From Planctomycetota bacterium (lineage in GTDB: Bacteria; Planctomycetota; Phycisphaerae; WQYP01), in NCBI GenBank assembly GCA_021852245.1, contig JAJZNY010000307.1, positions 1 through 5,776 on the forward strand: a stretch of DNA of 5,776 bases, read 5' to 3'. This document shows, piece after piece, positions 1 to 5,776 of this stretch. The translations under genes and the position numbers were made by a program. Under the pieces are notes generated by a model that was not told the origin of the DNA, did not search any database, and saw only the letters and a program-made list of their open reading frames with translations. Position 1 is the first letter of the stretch. The number at the start of each line of letters is the position of its first letter.

Positions 1-1558
1 CTTTCCAGTGTGAGCCAAAACTGGAATTGGTAGCAGCCCGGAAAACGGCCTGGCCCGTCGGAAGCGTGTAAGTGAGTTGGTCGTAGCGTTTTTCGCCGGA
101 ATAGCCGTAGTCGGGCATTAAAAATTGTACCTGTGGCATGGCGGCGCCAACCTCCGCAATCACCCGTCGTTCCTGAGCCTGACCGCGGGCGGAACCGAGA
201 AAAAGGCGCAGCGTCGACATGTCCATTCGTCGCATGTATCGATAGGTCCAGCGATAGATGCGTTTGAACGCGGCCCTGCGATTAACGAGGCGACGGGCCC
301 AGACCGGCGGATAGAAATACCCGACACCGGAAACATCGCATAAGAATTCATCCTGCGGTTTGGCATGCTGAAAGTACCAGCGGGCGAGAGTAGGAGCAAC
401 ATCAATCATCGTGGGGCCCATGCCCCAGCCGACCGCAAATTTTCCATGGTAGCGGCTCTGAAACCAGCGCCGGAAATAGGTCTGCCAGGTGCAGAGATTG
501 TCGCCATCAGAGATGGTTAGCGCTATGTATATCTTGTGGGGATTAAAGTGCGGGGCGGGGAGAAACTTCTGCCGCAGTTGTGACAGAGGTACTCCGCTGA
601 AGACGGAAAAATTACGGACATAATCGCTGACAACCGTGATCTTGCCATATTTCGATGCCAGCGCCACACCCGGGCCTTCACCCAGTCCGCTGCCGGGGCC
701 GCACCACCAGAAGCCGCGAACCACCGCCCCAAATGGTGTCTCGGCGAGCAATTTCTCAATCTGGCGCTTCTCGGCATACATATCGGCGCCAGGCTCCTGC
801 TGCGCAGCTTTTCCCGTTACCCAGAAGATGGGTCCCTTGGCGGCGATAAGCTGATCAACCCCGCCACGGCCGAGAATCTTCGGGTCCAGGCAGCACATCA
901 GATATGGATTCATGTGTGGCAGCAATTGGATACGCAGGTAACGCAGGGCGGCGGCGTCATCGGCAAATTTCCCCCGCAGATCAACCTTGATCGGAAGATG
1001 CAGCGCCCGCGCCAGTCGGGGCGTTGCGACCACCAGATGATCGATAGCACCGATATCACAGGCGATGTCCGGTGAATCAAAAATCGCCGGATCGGGCACC
1101 ACCGCTCCGCATATCGAATGGCGGAAGATGTGCACCAGCGAAAGGGGATTTTTGATCACTCGCCAACCGCTAATGGAATGCTGCTGTTTCAATTGGCGAA
1201 GCCAAAACCAGTCGCTGCGATTCCAGATCAGATAAATGCGGGGTCGAGTGCAATTAACCAATCCCTCCAATGTGACCAGCAGTCGTTGGACGTGGGGCGG
1301 CTCCCGACTGATGTCGGCAACCAGCAGGGTCTTTGCCGGTTCCGGCATTTTCGGTTGCACCGTTGGATAAGACCGCGTGATGCCGGGCAGCGTGACGCAG
1401 TGTTTTCGGGCTTTTCCGGCATAGGGGATGTGTCCGGCAACGTTTCGCGGGCGGCTGCCGCCCGGGGCAATGGCTTCGGCGGCGCGGCGCGTCACGGTTC
1501 CGCCCCCCTGGGAACATGCGGCGATGCAGACACAGGCAACGAGAAGACTCACTCGCAT
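1..1558 (-). CDS. GxGYxYP-family putative glycoside hydrolase, lipoprotein, C-terminus cut by window edge
   Basis: An uninterrupted minus-strand frame of 519 codons, open at the left edge, so the last part of the protein is missing. From the ATG at 1558 the protein begins with a lipoprotein signal: MR, a hydrophobic stretch, then the lipobox IAAC with Cys15 and Ser at +2, which predicts export and lipid anchoring. NCTRPRIYL (residues 102-110) resembles the N-terminal part of GxGYxYP proteins. A region around SKYG (302-305) and RNFSV (315-319) resembles the later N-terminal subdomain. The C-terminal domain shows SDGDN (350-354) and the name-giving GVGYFYP (411-417), followed by a late PDYGYSG motif. 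The family is annotated as putative glycoside hydrolase and occurs in Bacteroidetes and Planctomycetes; to my knowledge the substrate is not established. It is the last visible gene behind the two-component pair and may be its target. The start is uncertain: in-frame ATG at 1606 and GTG at 1636 also exist, and 1558 has no evident Shine-Dalgarno. It was chosen because it puts the signal peptide at the N-terminus. Confidence 0.85.
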   Translation of the reverse strand, partial: MRVSLLVACVCIAACSQGGGTVTRRAAEAIAPGGSRPRNVAGHIPYAGKARKHCVTLPGITRSYPTVQPKMPEPAKTLLVADISREPPHVQRLLVTLEGLVNCTRPRIYLIWNRSDWFWLRQLKQQHSISGWRVIKNPLSLVHIFRHSICGAVVPDPAIFDSPDIACDIGAIDHLVVATPRLARALHLPIKVDLRGKFADDAAALRYLRIQLLPHMNPYLMCCLDPKILGRGGVDQLIAAKGPIFWVTGKAAQQEPGADMYAEKRQIEKLLAETPFGAVVRGFWWCGPGSGLGEGPGVALASKYGKITVVSDYVRNFSVFSGVPLSQLRQKFLPAPHFNPHKIYIALTISDGDNLCTWQTYFRRWFQSRYHGKFAVGWGMGPTMIDVAPTLARWYFQHAKPQDEFLCDVSGVGYFYPPVWARRLVNRRAAFKRIYRWTYRYMRRMDMSTLRLFLGSARGQAQERRVIAEVGAAMPQVQFLMPDYGYSGEKRYDQLTYTLPTGQAVFRAATNSSFGSHWK

Positions 1559-1636
1559 GAACCGGTTTAAGACGGGACTTCGCCGGCCTGCATTACAGCA
1601 TCGCATGCGTAAGTTCTTGAAAAATATAATAATCAC

Positions 1637-2314
1637 TCATGACGAAGCTCCGGAGAGCACAGCCAACCGGAGGAGTTCGGTGCTCGATTTTACATCCAAT
1701 TTATCCTTGATATGTTCGCGGTGTGCTTCAACGGTTTTGCTGCTCAGATGAAGCATCCGGGCAATCTGTTTGACCGTCCGACCCTGGCCGAGCAATTCAA
1801 AAATCTCCAGTTCGCGGTCGGTCAGCCGATCAAATGCGAGTCGGCCGCCCGTCTTCGGGCTGCCTGCCAGGTGGGAGAGCAGTCGCGAACTCATGGCCTG
1901 CGAGACGTATACCTTGCCGAGCGAAATATCTGAGATGGCTCGGACGATCTCATCCGCCGCCTGCGTTTTCATCACATACCCGCGGGCGCCGGCGCGGATA
2001 CACCGCTCGGCATATATCTGTTCATCGTGCATGGATAGTACCAATACTGCGGTACGGGCTTTCCATGCCTTGAGGTCTTTGATCACTTCCAAGCCGGGTC
2101 GATCGCCCAGCGATAAATCCAGAATGAGAATATCGGGAGAAAGTTTCTCAACCAGTTCGAGCGCCTCCCGGCCCGTTCCCGCCTGGCCGATCATACGCCC
2201 CGAATTCGACGCCCGAATAATGGCCACAAGCCCCTCACGTGAAACCGGGTGATCATCGGCAATCACGATGGTAGGAGTGAGCGGCGAAGTTTTGGAAACC
2301 ACGGTGTTGTTCAT
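1637..2314 (-). CDS. NarL/FixJ-family response regulator (receiver + LuxR-type HTH)
   Basis: A 225-residue two-domain response regulator, of usual length for the NarL family. The receiver domain spans about 14-130. It has the acidic pair Asp20-Asp21, phospho-acceptor Asp66 in LILDLSL, switch Ser94 in LSMHDE, Tyr113 and Lys116. After a linker of about 30 residues comes a GerE/LuxR-type helix-turn-helix (about 161-220). It opens with LTDRELEIF, and the recognition helix lies in SSKTVEAHREHIKDKL (191-206). Phosphorylation by the upstream kinase should promote dimerisation and DNA binding. The frame is open up to an ATG at 2365, but the start at 2314 is preferred. Its ATG overlaps the kinase stop as ATGA, and GGAG lies 10 nt upstream. 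The extra N-terminal residues of the longer form are basic and unlike a receiver start. The overlap indicates translational coupling and a dedicated kinase partner. DNA targets are unknown; neighbouring sugar genes are an inference. Confidence 0.96.
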   Translation of the reverse strand: MNNTVVSKTSPLTPTIVIADDHPVSREGLVAIIRASNSGRMIGQAGTGREALELVEKLSPDILILDLSLGDRPGLEVIKDLKAWKARTAVLVLSMHDEQIYAERCIRAGARGYVMKTQAADEIVRAISDISLGKVYVSQAMSSRLLSHLAGSPKTGGRLAFDRLTDRELEIFELLGQGRTVKQIARMLHLSSKTVEAHREHIKDKLDVKSSTELLRLAVLSGASS

Positions 2315-3744
2315 CTGATCGATTCTCCGAATTCTCCTGTGATGATGCCGCAATCCACATGGCAAACGATCCGTGTTCCCTGCTCCGGTTTGGAGTTTAC
2401 CACGAGTTGTCCACCCATGAGCCTCGCCCGGTAATCCATGATATGCAGACCCAGCCCGCGCTGTCCCGATCGGGTAAAGCCCCGCCCGTCATCTTCAATA
2501 ACCAGTCGAACCGATCGGCCGCTGGTTGTTGAATCAATGGAGATGCGTCGAGCCTCGCTGTGGCGTAATGCGTTGGACGTTGCCTCCTGGGCAATGCGAA
2601 AAAGGTTGTTGGCATGGATAAGCCGGGCCTCGGGCGGCAGATGGTCGGCGTGGACTTCCAGATGTTGGGTGCCCGCGGCGCTGAGCTGGGCACGCAGCGA
2701 TTCTATGGCCGAAACATAATCGGAAACCTGTTCCAATGGCTGGAGTCCGCGTGAAAGCTTGCGTACCTGCCGGCCCGCCTCACCGATAATGCCCACGAGA
2801 TGGTTAAGCTCATCGCGCATATCTGGATTCCGCCCGCCACATCGGGTCTCCAGAGCCTTGGCGAGCAGAGCAGCGCCGGTAAGCACCTGCCCAAGCCCGT
2901 CATGAAGATCGTGGCCGAGTCGTTGCTGTACCCGCTCCGAAACCAGCAGCACCTGCGATTCCGTCCGCTTCCGATCCGTAATATCACGCACGATCCCGGT
3001 GAACTTCCTGCTGCCGTTGCCGCGCTGCTCGCCGACCGACAGGAACATGGGAAATGTGCTTCCATTCTTGCGTCGACCGACGACCTCGCGCCCGATACCA
3101 ATAATGCGTTTCTCGCCCGTCTCAAGGTAGCGATTGACGTAATGGGCGTGTTCACTCTTGAAAGGTTCGGGCATCAGCATGGAAACTGGCTTTCCCAGAA
3201 CCGCCGCCGCCCGGTACCCGAAAAGTTTTTCCGCCGCAGGATTGAAGGTTTCAATCAAACCCCGTTCGTTGATGGTGATGATGCCGTCAACGGCGGTTTC
3301 AACAATCGCCTGCAACTGCGTTTTTGATTCATCGTGAGGATTGATGATCTCATCCATCCGCGAAGGTGGGATGCTTACCAGCAGCCCTGGTGCGGTCTTC
3401 GACGGTTGTTGAGCCAGCCAGAGCGCCTGAAAATCATGTCTTCGATATTTCCACGTTGCGTGCCATTGCAGAGACGGTTTCGATCCCGGACTTGACGTCA
3501 TTCTGCAAAGTTGGTGAAGCAGTTGCGCCAAAGTGGTCGTTTGGGCTCTGCCGCCCGGCCCCCGGGATCGGATTCGGGTTTTGGGAGTGGGCTTCGCGGT
3601 CGTAGAACTGTTCAGTTTTATCTTGGTTTTTCGGGCGATGAGTGTCTGCATACGGCCGGCTGCATGTAGAATTTTCCCATCGTGGGAAAAGCTTACCCAA
3701 TCAAGTCCGCTATCGCCGGGATCAATGGGATGAATCTGGGTCAT
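2311..3744 (-). CDS. Soluble PAS histidine kinase, HisKA_3 type, with FixL-like heme-pocket residues
   Basis: A 477-residue sensor kinase with no membrane segment, so probably cytoplasmic. Residues 1-135 are not recognised: a DWVSFSHDGKILHAAG stretch (15-30), a Lys/Arg-rich linker (38-66), then a Trp-rich part (91-125). This could be a degenerate PAS. A clear PAS domain covers about 140-262. It aligns without gaps to the heme pocket of Bradyrhizobium FixL as I recall it: His199, Tyr202, Arg205, Ile214, Arg219, Leu235 and Val237 match FixL His200, Tyr203, Arg206, Ile215, Arg220, Leu236 and Ile238. The HisKA_3 dimerisation domain has phospho-acceptor His281 in LHDGLGQ. HATPase_c has the N box (Asn391 in QEATSNALRH), the DDGRGF motif (418-423) and GLGLHIM (430-436). 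It should autophosphorylate and pass phosphate to the overlapping regulator. GAGG lies 7 nt before the ATG. The gene begins 21 bp after the dehydrogenase stop. Heme binding is a prediction, because related non-heme PAS domains share much of this sequence. Confidence 0.95.
   Translation of the reverse strand: MTQIHPIDPGDSGLDWVSFSHDGKILHAAGRMQTLIARKTKIKLNSSTTAKPTPKTRIRSRGPGGRAQTTTLAQLLHQLCRMTSSPGSKPSLQWHATWKYRRHDFQALWLAQQPSKTAPGLLVSIPPSRMDEIINPHDESKTQLQAIVETAVDGIITINERGLIETFNPAAEKLFGYRAAAVLGKPVSMLMPEPFKSEHAHYVNRYLETGEKRIIGIGREVVGRRKNGSTFPMFLSVGEQRGNGSRKFTGIVRDITDRKRTESQVLLVSERVQQRLGHDLHDGLGQVLTGAALLAKALETRCGGRNPDMRDELNHLVGIIGEAGRQVRKLSRGLQPLEQVSDYVSAIESLRAQLSAAGTQHLEVHADHLPPEARLIHANNLFRIAQEATSNALRHSEARRISIDSTTSGRSVRLVIEDDGRGFTRSGQRGLGLHIMDYRARLMGGQLVVNSKPEQGTRIVCHVDCGIITGEFGESIR
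2325..2338 (-). promoter_or_regulatory. Tandem Shine-Dalgarno before the response regulator
   Basis: Read on the minus strand, AGGAGAATTCGGAG contains two GGAG cores. The nearer one ends 10 nt before the ATG at 2314. The farther one sits 9 nt upstream of it. Both lie inside the last codons of the kinase, where they encode the near-repeat GEFGE. This site decides the regulator start at 2314 over the in-frame ATG at 2365, and it fits coupled translation across the ATGA overlap. Confidence 0.7.
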
Positions 3745-3751
3745 GAACCGG

Positions 3752-3755
3752 CCTC
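3752..3755 (-). promoter_or_regulatory. Ribosome binding site of the histidine kinase
   Basis: GAGG on the minus strand, 7 nt before the ATG at 3744, inside the 21-bp gap after the dehydrogenase stop. The gap holds no hairpin or T-run, so read-through from the dehydrogenase into the kinase is expected. Confidence 0.6.
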
Positions 3756-3765
3756 GTTGATGATA

Positions 3766-4875
3766 TCAGCGCGTGCGAATATCAATTTCATGGCCGACCT
3801 CCGCTGAACGATAAATGCCGTCGATCATCTCCTGTATCGCGAGCCCGGCTTCGGCGGGGGCGTCGAGAGGAGTGTCCTCAAGCACGGAAGTAACAAAGCT
3901 TTCCAGTTTGGCTTTGAAAAGGCCGTCAAAATCCATCGGTGGAAGATAGGCGGGCGTCATATTCACCATCGTCCCGACATGGTTGGTGAATATCTGCGGC
4001 GGGTCCCAGTTGGCTCCGCCCTGCGTGCCGCTGATCTGAAAATTCCACTGGTCCTTTTCAATATGGGCAATGAACGACGCCTCAATTTGCAGAAGGGCGC
4101 CATTTTCAAATCGAATCTGTCCGACGGCCATATCTTCGATGTCGTATTGCTGCCAGTCCCAGTCGGGCCACATGCAGGGGACATGATTCGGGCGATTCCC
4201 TTCAAACGTCCAGATGTTTCCCGAGGCGCTGACCGGACGAGGCGAGCCCATGACATAATGGGCCATTTCAAGCACGTGCACGCCGATATCGATGAGCGGC
4301 CCGCCCCCTTGGAGTTTTTTCTGGGCAAATACCCCCCAGTTGGGCACACCACGGCGCCTGAGTGCCTGACACTTCACGTGCATGATCGCGCCGAACTGCC
4401 CGCTATCTGCCGCCCGCTTGAGCATCTGGGTCGCGGGATGAAACCGATATTGAAAACCAACTGCGAGCTTGCGTTTTGCGTTTCGCGCCGCGTGAATCAT
4501 TTCCACGCATTCTTTGGGAGTCAGCGCCATCGGTTTTTCGGTTAATACATGAGCACCTGCCTGCAGGGCCGCGATCGAAATAGGGGCGTGGTGAAGATTG
4601 GGCGTGCACACGCATACCGCGTCGATTGAAACATTCGCCAGCATATCGCGATAATCGGCGAAGACCTCGGGAATCTGATGCCGCTTCTGAAAGGCCGCCA
4701 ATACATCCGGCAGGGTATCCACGGCAGCAACGACCTCGACGCGGTCCAATTTACTCACGGCCCGCATGTAATGTTCACTGATGCCGCCGCAACCAATCAT
4801 GGCGAGGCGCAGTTTTTTGGCCGCCTTTTCCCCGCTGGATGGATCTTGCTGAATCGACGGTTTGGCAATACTCAT
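3766..4875 (-). CDS. Gfo/Idh/MocA-family NAD(P)-dependent oxidoreductase
   Basis: A 369-residue dehydrogenase, of usual length for the family. The N-terminal Rossmann fold carries the dinucleotide loop IGCGGIS (27-33), Asp53 at the end of beta-2 (AAVD), CVCTPNLHH (88-96), and the family signature EKP (113-115) with the Lys114 expected in catalysis. The C-terminal domain includes GGGPLIDIGVH (190-200), with Asp196 and His200 in the usual active-site positions, and a long Trp-rich loop near WPDWDWQQYD that probably shapes the substrate site. No signal peptide is seen, so it is probably cytoplasmic. Family members oxidise or reduce sugars, inositols or glycosides; the substrate cannot be read from the sequence. 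The frame extends to an ATG at 4908, but 4875 is preferred: GGAGAAGGG lies 5 nt upstream, and the longer form adds only an Arg/Cys-rich tail. It is probably the first gene of the group running into the kinase. Confidence 0.95.
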   Translation of the reverse strand: MSIAKPSIQQDPSSGEKAAKKLRLAMIGCGGISEHYMRAVSKLDRVEVVAAVDTLPDVLAAFQKRHQIPEVFADYRDMLANVSIDAVCVCTPNLHHAPISIAALQAGAHVLTEKPMALTPKECVEMIHAARNAKRKLAVGFQYRFHPATQMLKRAADSGQFGAIMHVKCQALRRRGVPNWGVFAQKKLQGGGPLIDIGVHVLEMAHYVMGSPRPVSASGNIWTFEGNRPNHVPCMWPDWDWQQYDIEDMAVGQIRFENGALLQIEASFIAHIEKDQWNFQISGTQGGANWDPPQIFTNHVGTMVNMTPAYLPPMDFDGLFKAKLESFVTSVLEDTPLDAPAEAGLAIQEMIDGIYRSAEVGHEIDIRTR

Positions 4876-4987
4876 AGAAGCCCTTCTCCGGCAGGATGCC
4901 CGCCGCAACCTAAAAAACCTTCTTCCCCTGCCCGCACTGAAGCCTTACCCGGCGTTGAATCGGCCGTCGCCTCCGGCATGAATCTGC
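4876..4987 (-). other. Intergenic gap, possible promoter region of the downstream gene group
   Basis: The 112 bp between the membrane protein stop and the dehydrogenase start is the only sizeable intergenic gap, so it is the likeliest place for a promoter of the dehydrogenase-kinase-regulator-lipoprotein group. It holds a T6 run (minus strand, about 4911-4916) preceded by only a weak 4-bp CTTC/GAAG pairing, which is too poor to call a terminator. I see no convincing -35/-10 pair and no clear operator repeat. Confidence 0.35.
4881..4889 (-). promoter_or_regulatory. Ribosome binding site of the Gfo/Idh/MocA gene
   Basis: GGAGAAGGG on the minus strand, 5 nt before the ATG at 4875. It is the strongest Shine-Dalgarno in the window and decides the start against the in-frame ATG at 4908. 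Confidence 0.75.
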
Positions 4988-5776
4988 TCAGTGCGAGCGA
5001 TGCACCTGTGCATAAAATGCAGTATTAAACACACTGCGATGCAAACGGTTGGCGCCAGGCATCAGATAGCCGATCTGCACGACGCGCCGCTGAAACGCCC
5101 GCGCCGCCCGGCTTGCCCGATGCTTGAACCCCCGAACGCTTACTACGGCATCGTACGGGCTCTGCGCCCGCTCAATGGTAACACTTACACCATGGGCCGC
5201 AATAAATCGCGCCGCACTCCGGGCATATTGCGGCAGAGTGGTGACGATAACCAGATAGTAATACCCGTTGCGGCGATTCACCTGGGACGATGGATAAACA
5301 CGCGCCTGATGAGCCTGTGGCGCCGGCGCTTTGGCAACCTGTCGCGATGCGGGGATCGGCATTGAAGCGGAATTGGCGTTTTCGGAATTGTCCGGCACCA
5401 GCCGGGGGGTGACCCCACCGGGCATAACGATGGTTGCCGGAGGAGCGGTTCGCTTCCTCTTGCCCGAATGATCAAAAATAACCAGCATGATCATGACCAT
5501 TACCAGAATCGCCGCCGCCACCAGTATTAAGGGGCGGTAGCGGAGGAACAACTCCTGCGCTCTGGGGATCATCATCCCGCCAGAGCGGGTATCACGCTGC
5601 GAGGCGGCCGAGCCGAGAGAATTCGGGTCGGGTGGTGGTGCTGAGGGGGCTGCCGACGCATCTGCGGATTTATCGTCGGCTGTTGCTTTACCCTGCACGG
5701 GATTGTTACGCCCGGACCACCAAGAGGGAATCTTCAGCGGCGTCCCGGGCTTACGGGTTACCTTCAAGGTGGACTT
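4988..5776 (-). CDS. Single-pass membrane protein with SPOR-like C-terminal region, 5' end uncertain
   Basis: The frame is open to the right edge. The first in-frame start codon in the window is TTG at 5767, giving 259 residues, but AAG TCC ACC precede it in frame, so the true start may lie outside. A shorter form could begin at the paired ATG codons at 5575 and 5572. Numbered from the TTG, residues 1-66 are polar and rich in Pro, Ala and Ser. One strong membrane helix follows (about 79-98), then KRKR (103-106) and a Pro/Ala/Ser linker to about 160. The C-terminal segment 167-235 runs YYYLVIVTT, a helix rich in Ala/Arg, GVSVTIE, DAVVSVRGF, a second helix and a final IGYL. This strand-helix-strand-strand-helix-strand order recalls SPOR-type peptidoglycan-binding domains and similar planctomycete proteins of unknown function. 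The family assignment rests on this pattern only. It is separated from the dehydrogenase by 112 bp and may be a separate transcription unit. Confidence 0.75.
   Translation of the reverse strand, partial: KSTLKVTRKPGTPLKIPSWWSGRNNPVQGKATADDKSADASAAPSAPPPDPNSLGSAASQRDTRSGGMMIPRAQELFLRYRPLILVAAAILVMVMIMLVIFDHSGKRKRTAPPATIVMPGGVTPRLVPDNSENANSASMPIPASRQVAKAPAPQAHQARVYPSSQVNRRNGYYYLVIVTTLPQYARSAARFIAAHGVSVTIERAQSPYDAVVSVRGFKHRASRAARAFQRRVVQIGYLMPGANRLHRSVFNTAFYAQVHRSH

Noticed and set aside
1118..1570. Plus-strand frame of 150 codons
   Set aside because: It lies opposite the N-terminal half of the GxGYxYP gene, has no recognisable domain and no good ribosome site; a shadow of the minus-strand frame.
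2315..2365. Longer response regulator starting at ATG 2365
   Set aside because: The extra 17 residues are Arg/His-rich, unlike a receiver N-terminus, and the ATG at 2314 has both the ATGA overlap and a Shine-Dalgarno.
2800..3327. Plus-strand frame of 175 codons
   Set aside because: It is antisense to the PAS and HisKA_3 part of the kinase and resembles no known protein.
3979..4545. Plus-strand frame of 188 codons
   Set aside because: It is fully antisense to the Gfo/Idh/MocA gene, whose motifs are intact. Long antisense frames are common in GC-rich coding DNA.
4876..4908. Longer dehydrogenase starting at ATG 4908
   Set aside because: It would put the strong GGAGAAGGG inside the coding region and adds an Arg/Cys-rich tail not typical of the family.
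4905..4945. Rho-independent terminator after the membrane protein gene
   Set aside because: The T6 run is real, but the preceding pairing is only 4 bp with a 13-nt loop, too weak to support a call.
1..5776. Mobile element, CRISPR array, tRNA or horizontally acquired island
   Set aside because: I saw no transposase, terminal inverted repeats, regularly spaced repeats, tRNA-like fold or obvious composition break.

Overview
The window carries five genes, all on the minus strand, so transcription runs from right to left. Both outer genes run off the window. By eye the DNA is moderately GC-rich throughout, with no tRNA, rRNA, CRISPR array, insertion sequence or clear change in composition. A Gfo/Idh/MocA oxidoreductase, a GxGYxYP-type putative glycoside hydrolase lipoprotein and a membrane-anchored protein with a SPOR-like C-terminus suggest a Planctomycetes/Phycisphaerae-type bacterium. 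This is inferred from gene content, not from a marker gene.

Layout in transcription order. (1) 5776-4988: a single-pass membrane protein with a Pro/Ala-rich N-terminus and a C-terminal alpha/beta region resembling SPOR; its start may lie beyond the right edge. (2) 4875-3766: a Gfo/Idh/MocA dehydrogenase with a good ribosome binding site. (3) 3744-2311: a soluble histidine kinase with a PAS domain that aligns without gaps to the heme pocket of the oxygen sensor FixL, followed by HisKA_3 and HATPase_c. (4) 2314-1637: its NarL/FixJ-family response regulator, overlapping the kinase stop by ATGA. (5) 1558-1: a large open frame that runs off the left edge. I translated it by hand as a lipoprotein of the GxGYxYP putative glycoside hydrolase family.

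Genes 2 to 5 are packed tightly (21 bp, a 4-bp overlap, then 78 bp or less) and are probably co-transcribed. Together they look like a sugar-metabolism unit with an embedded, probably redox- or oxygen-responsive, two-component system. The parts are familiar families. The unusual point is the combination: a FixL-like heme-type PAS on a NarL-type kinase, between a sugar dehydrogenase and a surface glycan-active protein. The control of the last gene is also odd. The regulator stop overlaps an ATG with a good Shine-Dalgarno, but that ATG opens a 15-codon dead-end frame and not the lipoprotein frame.
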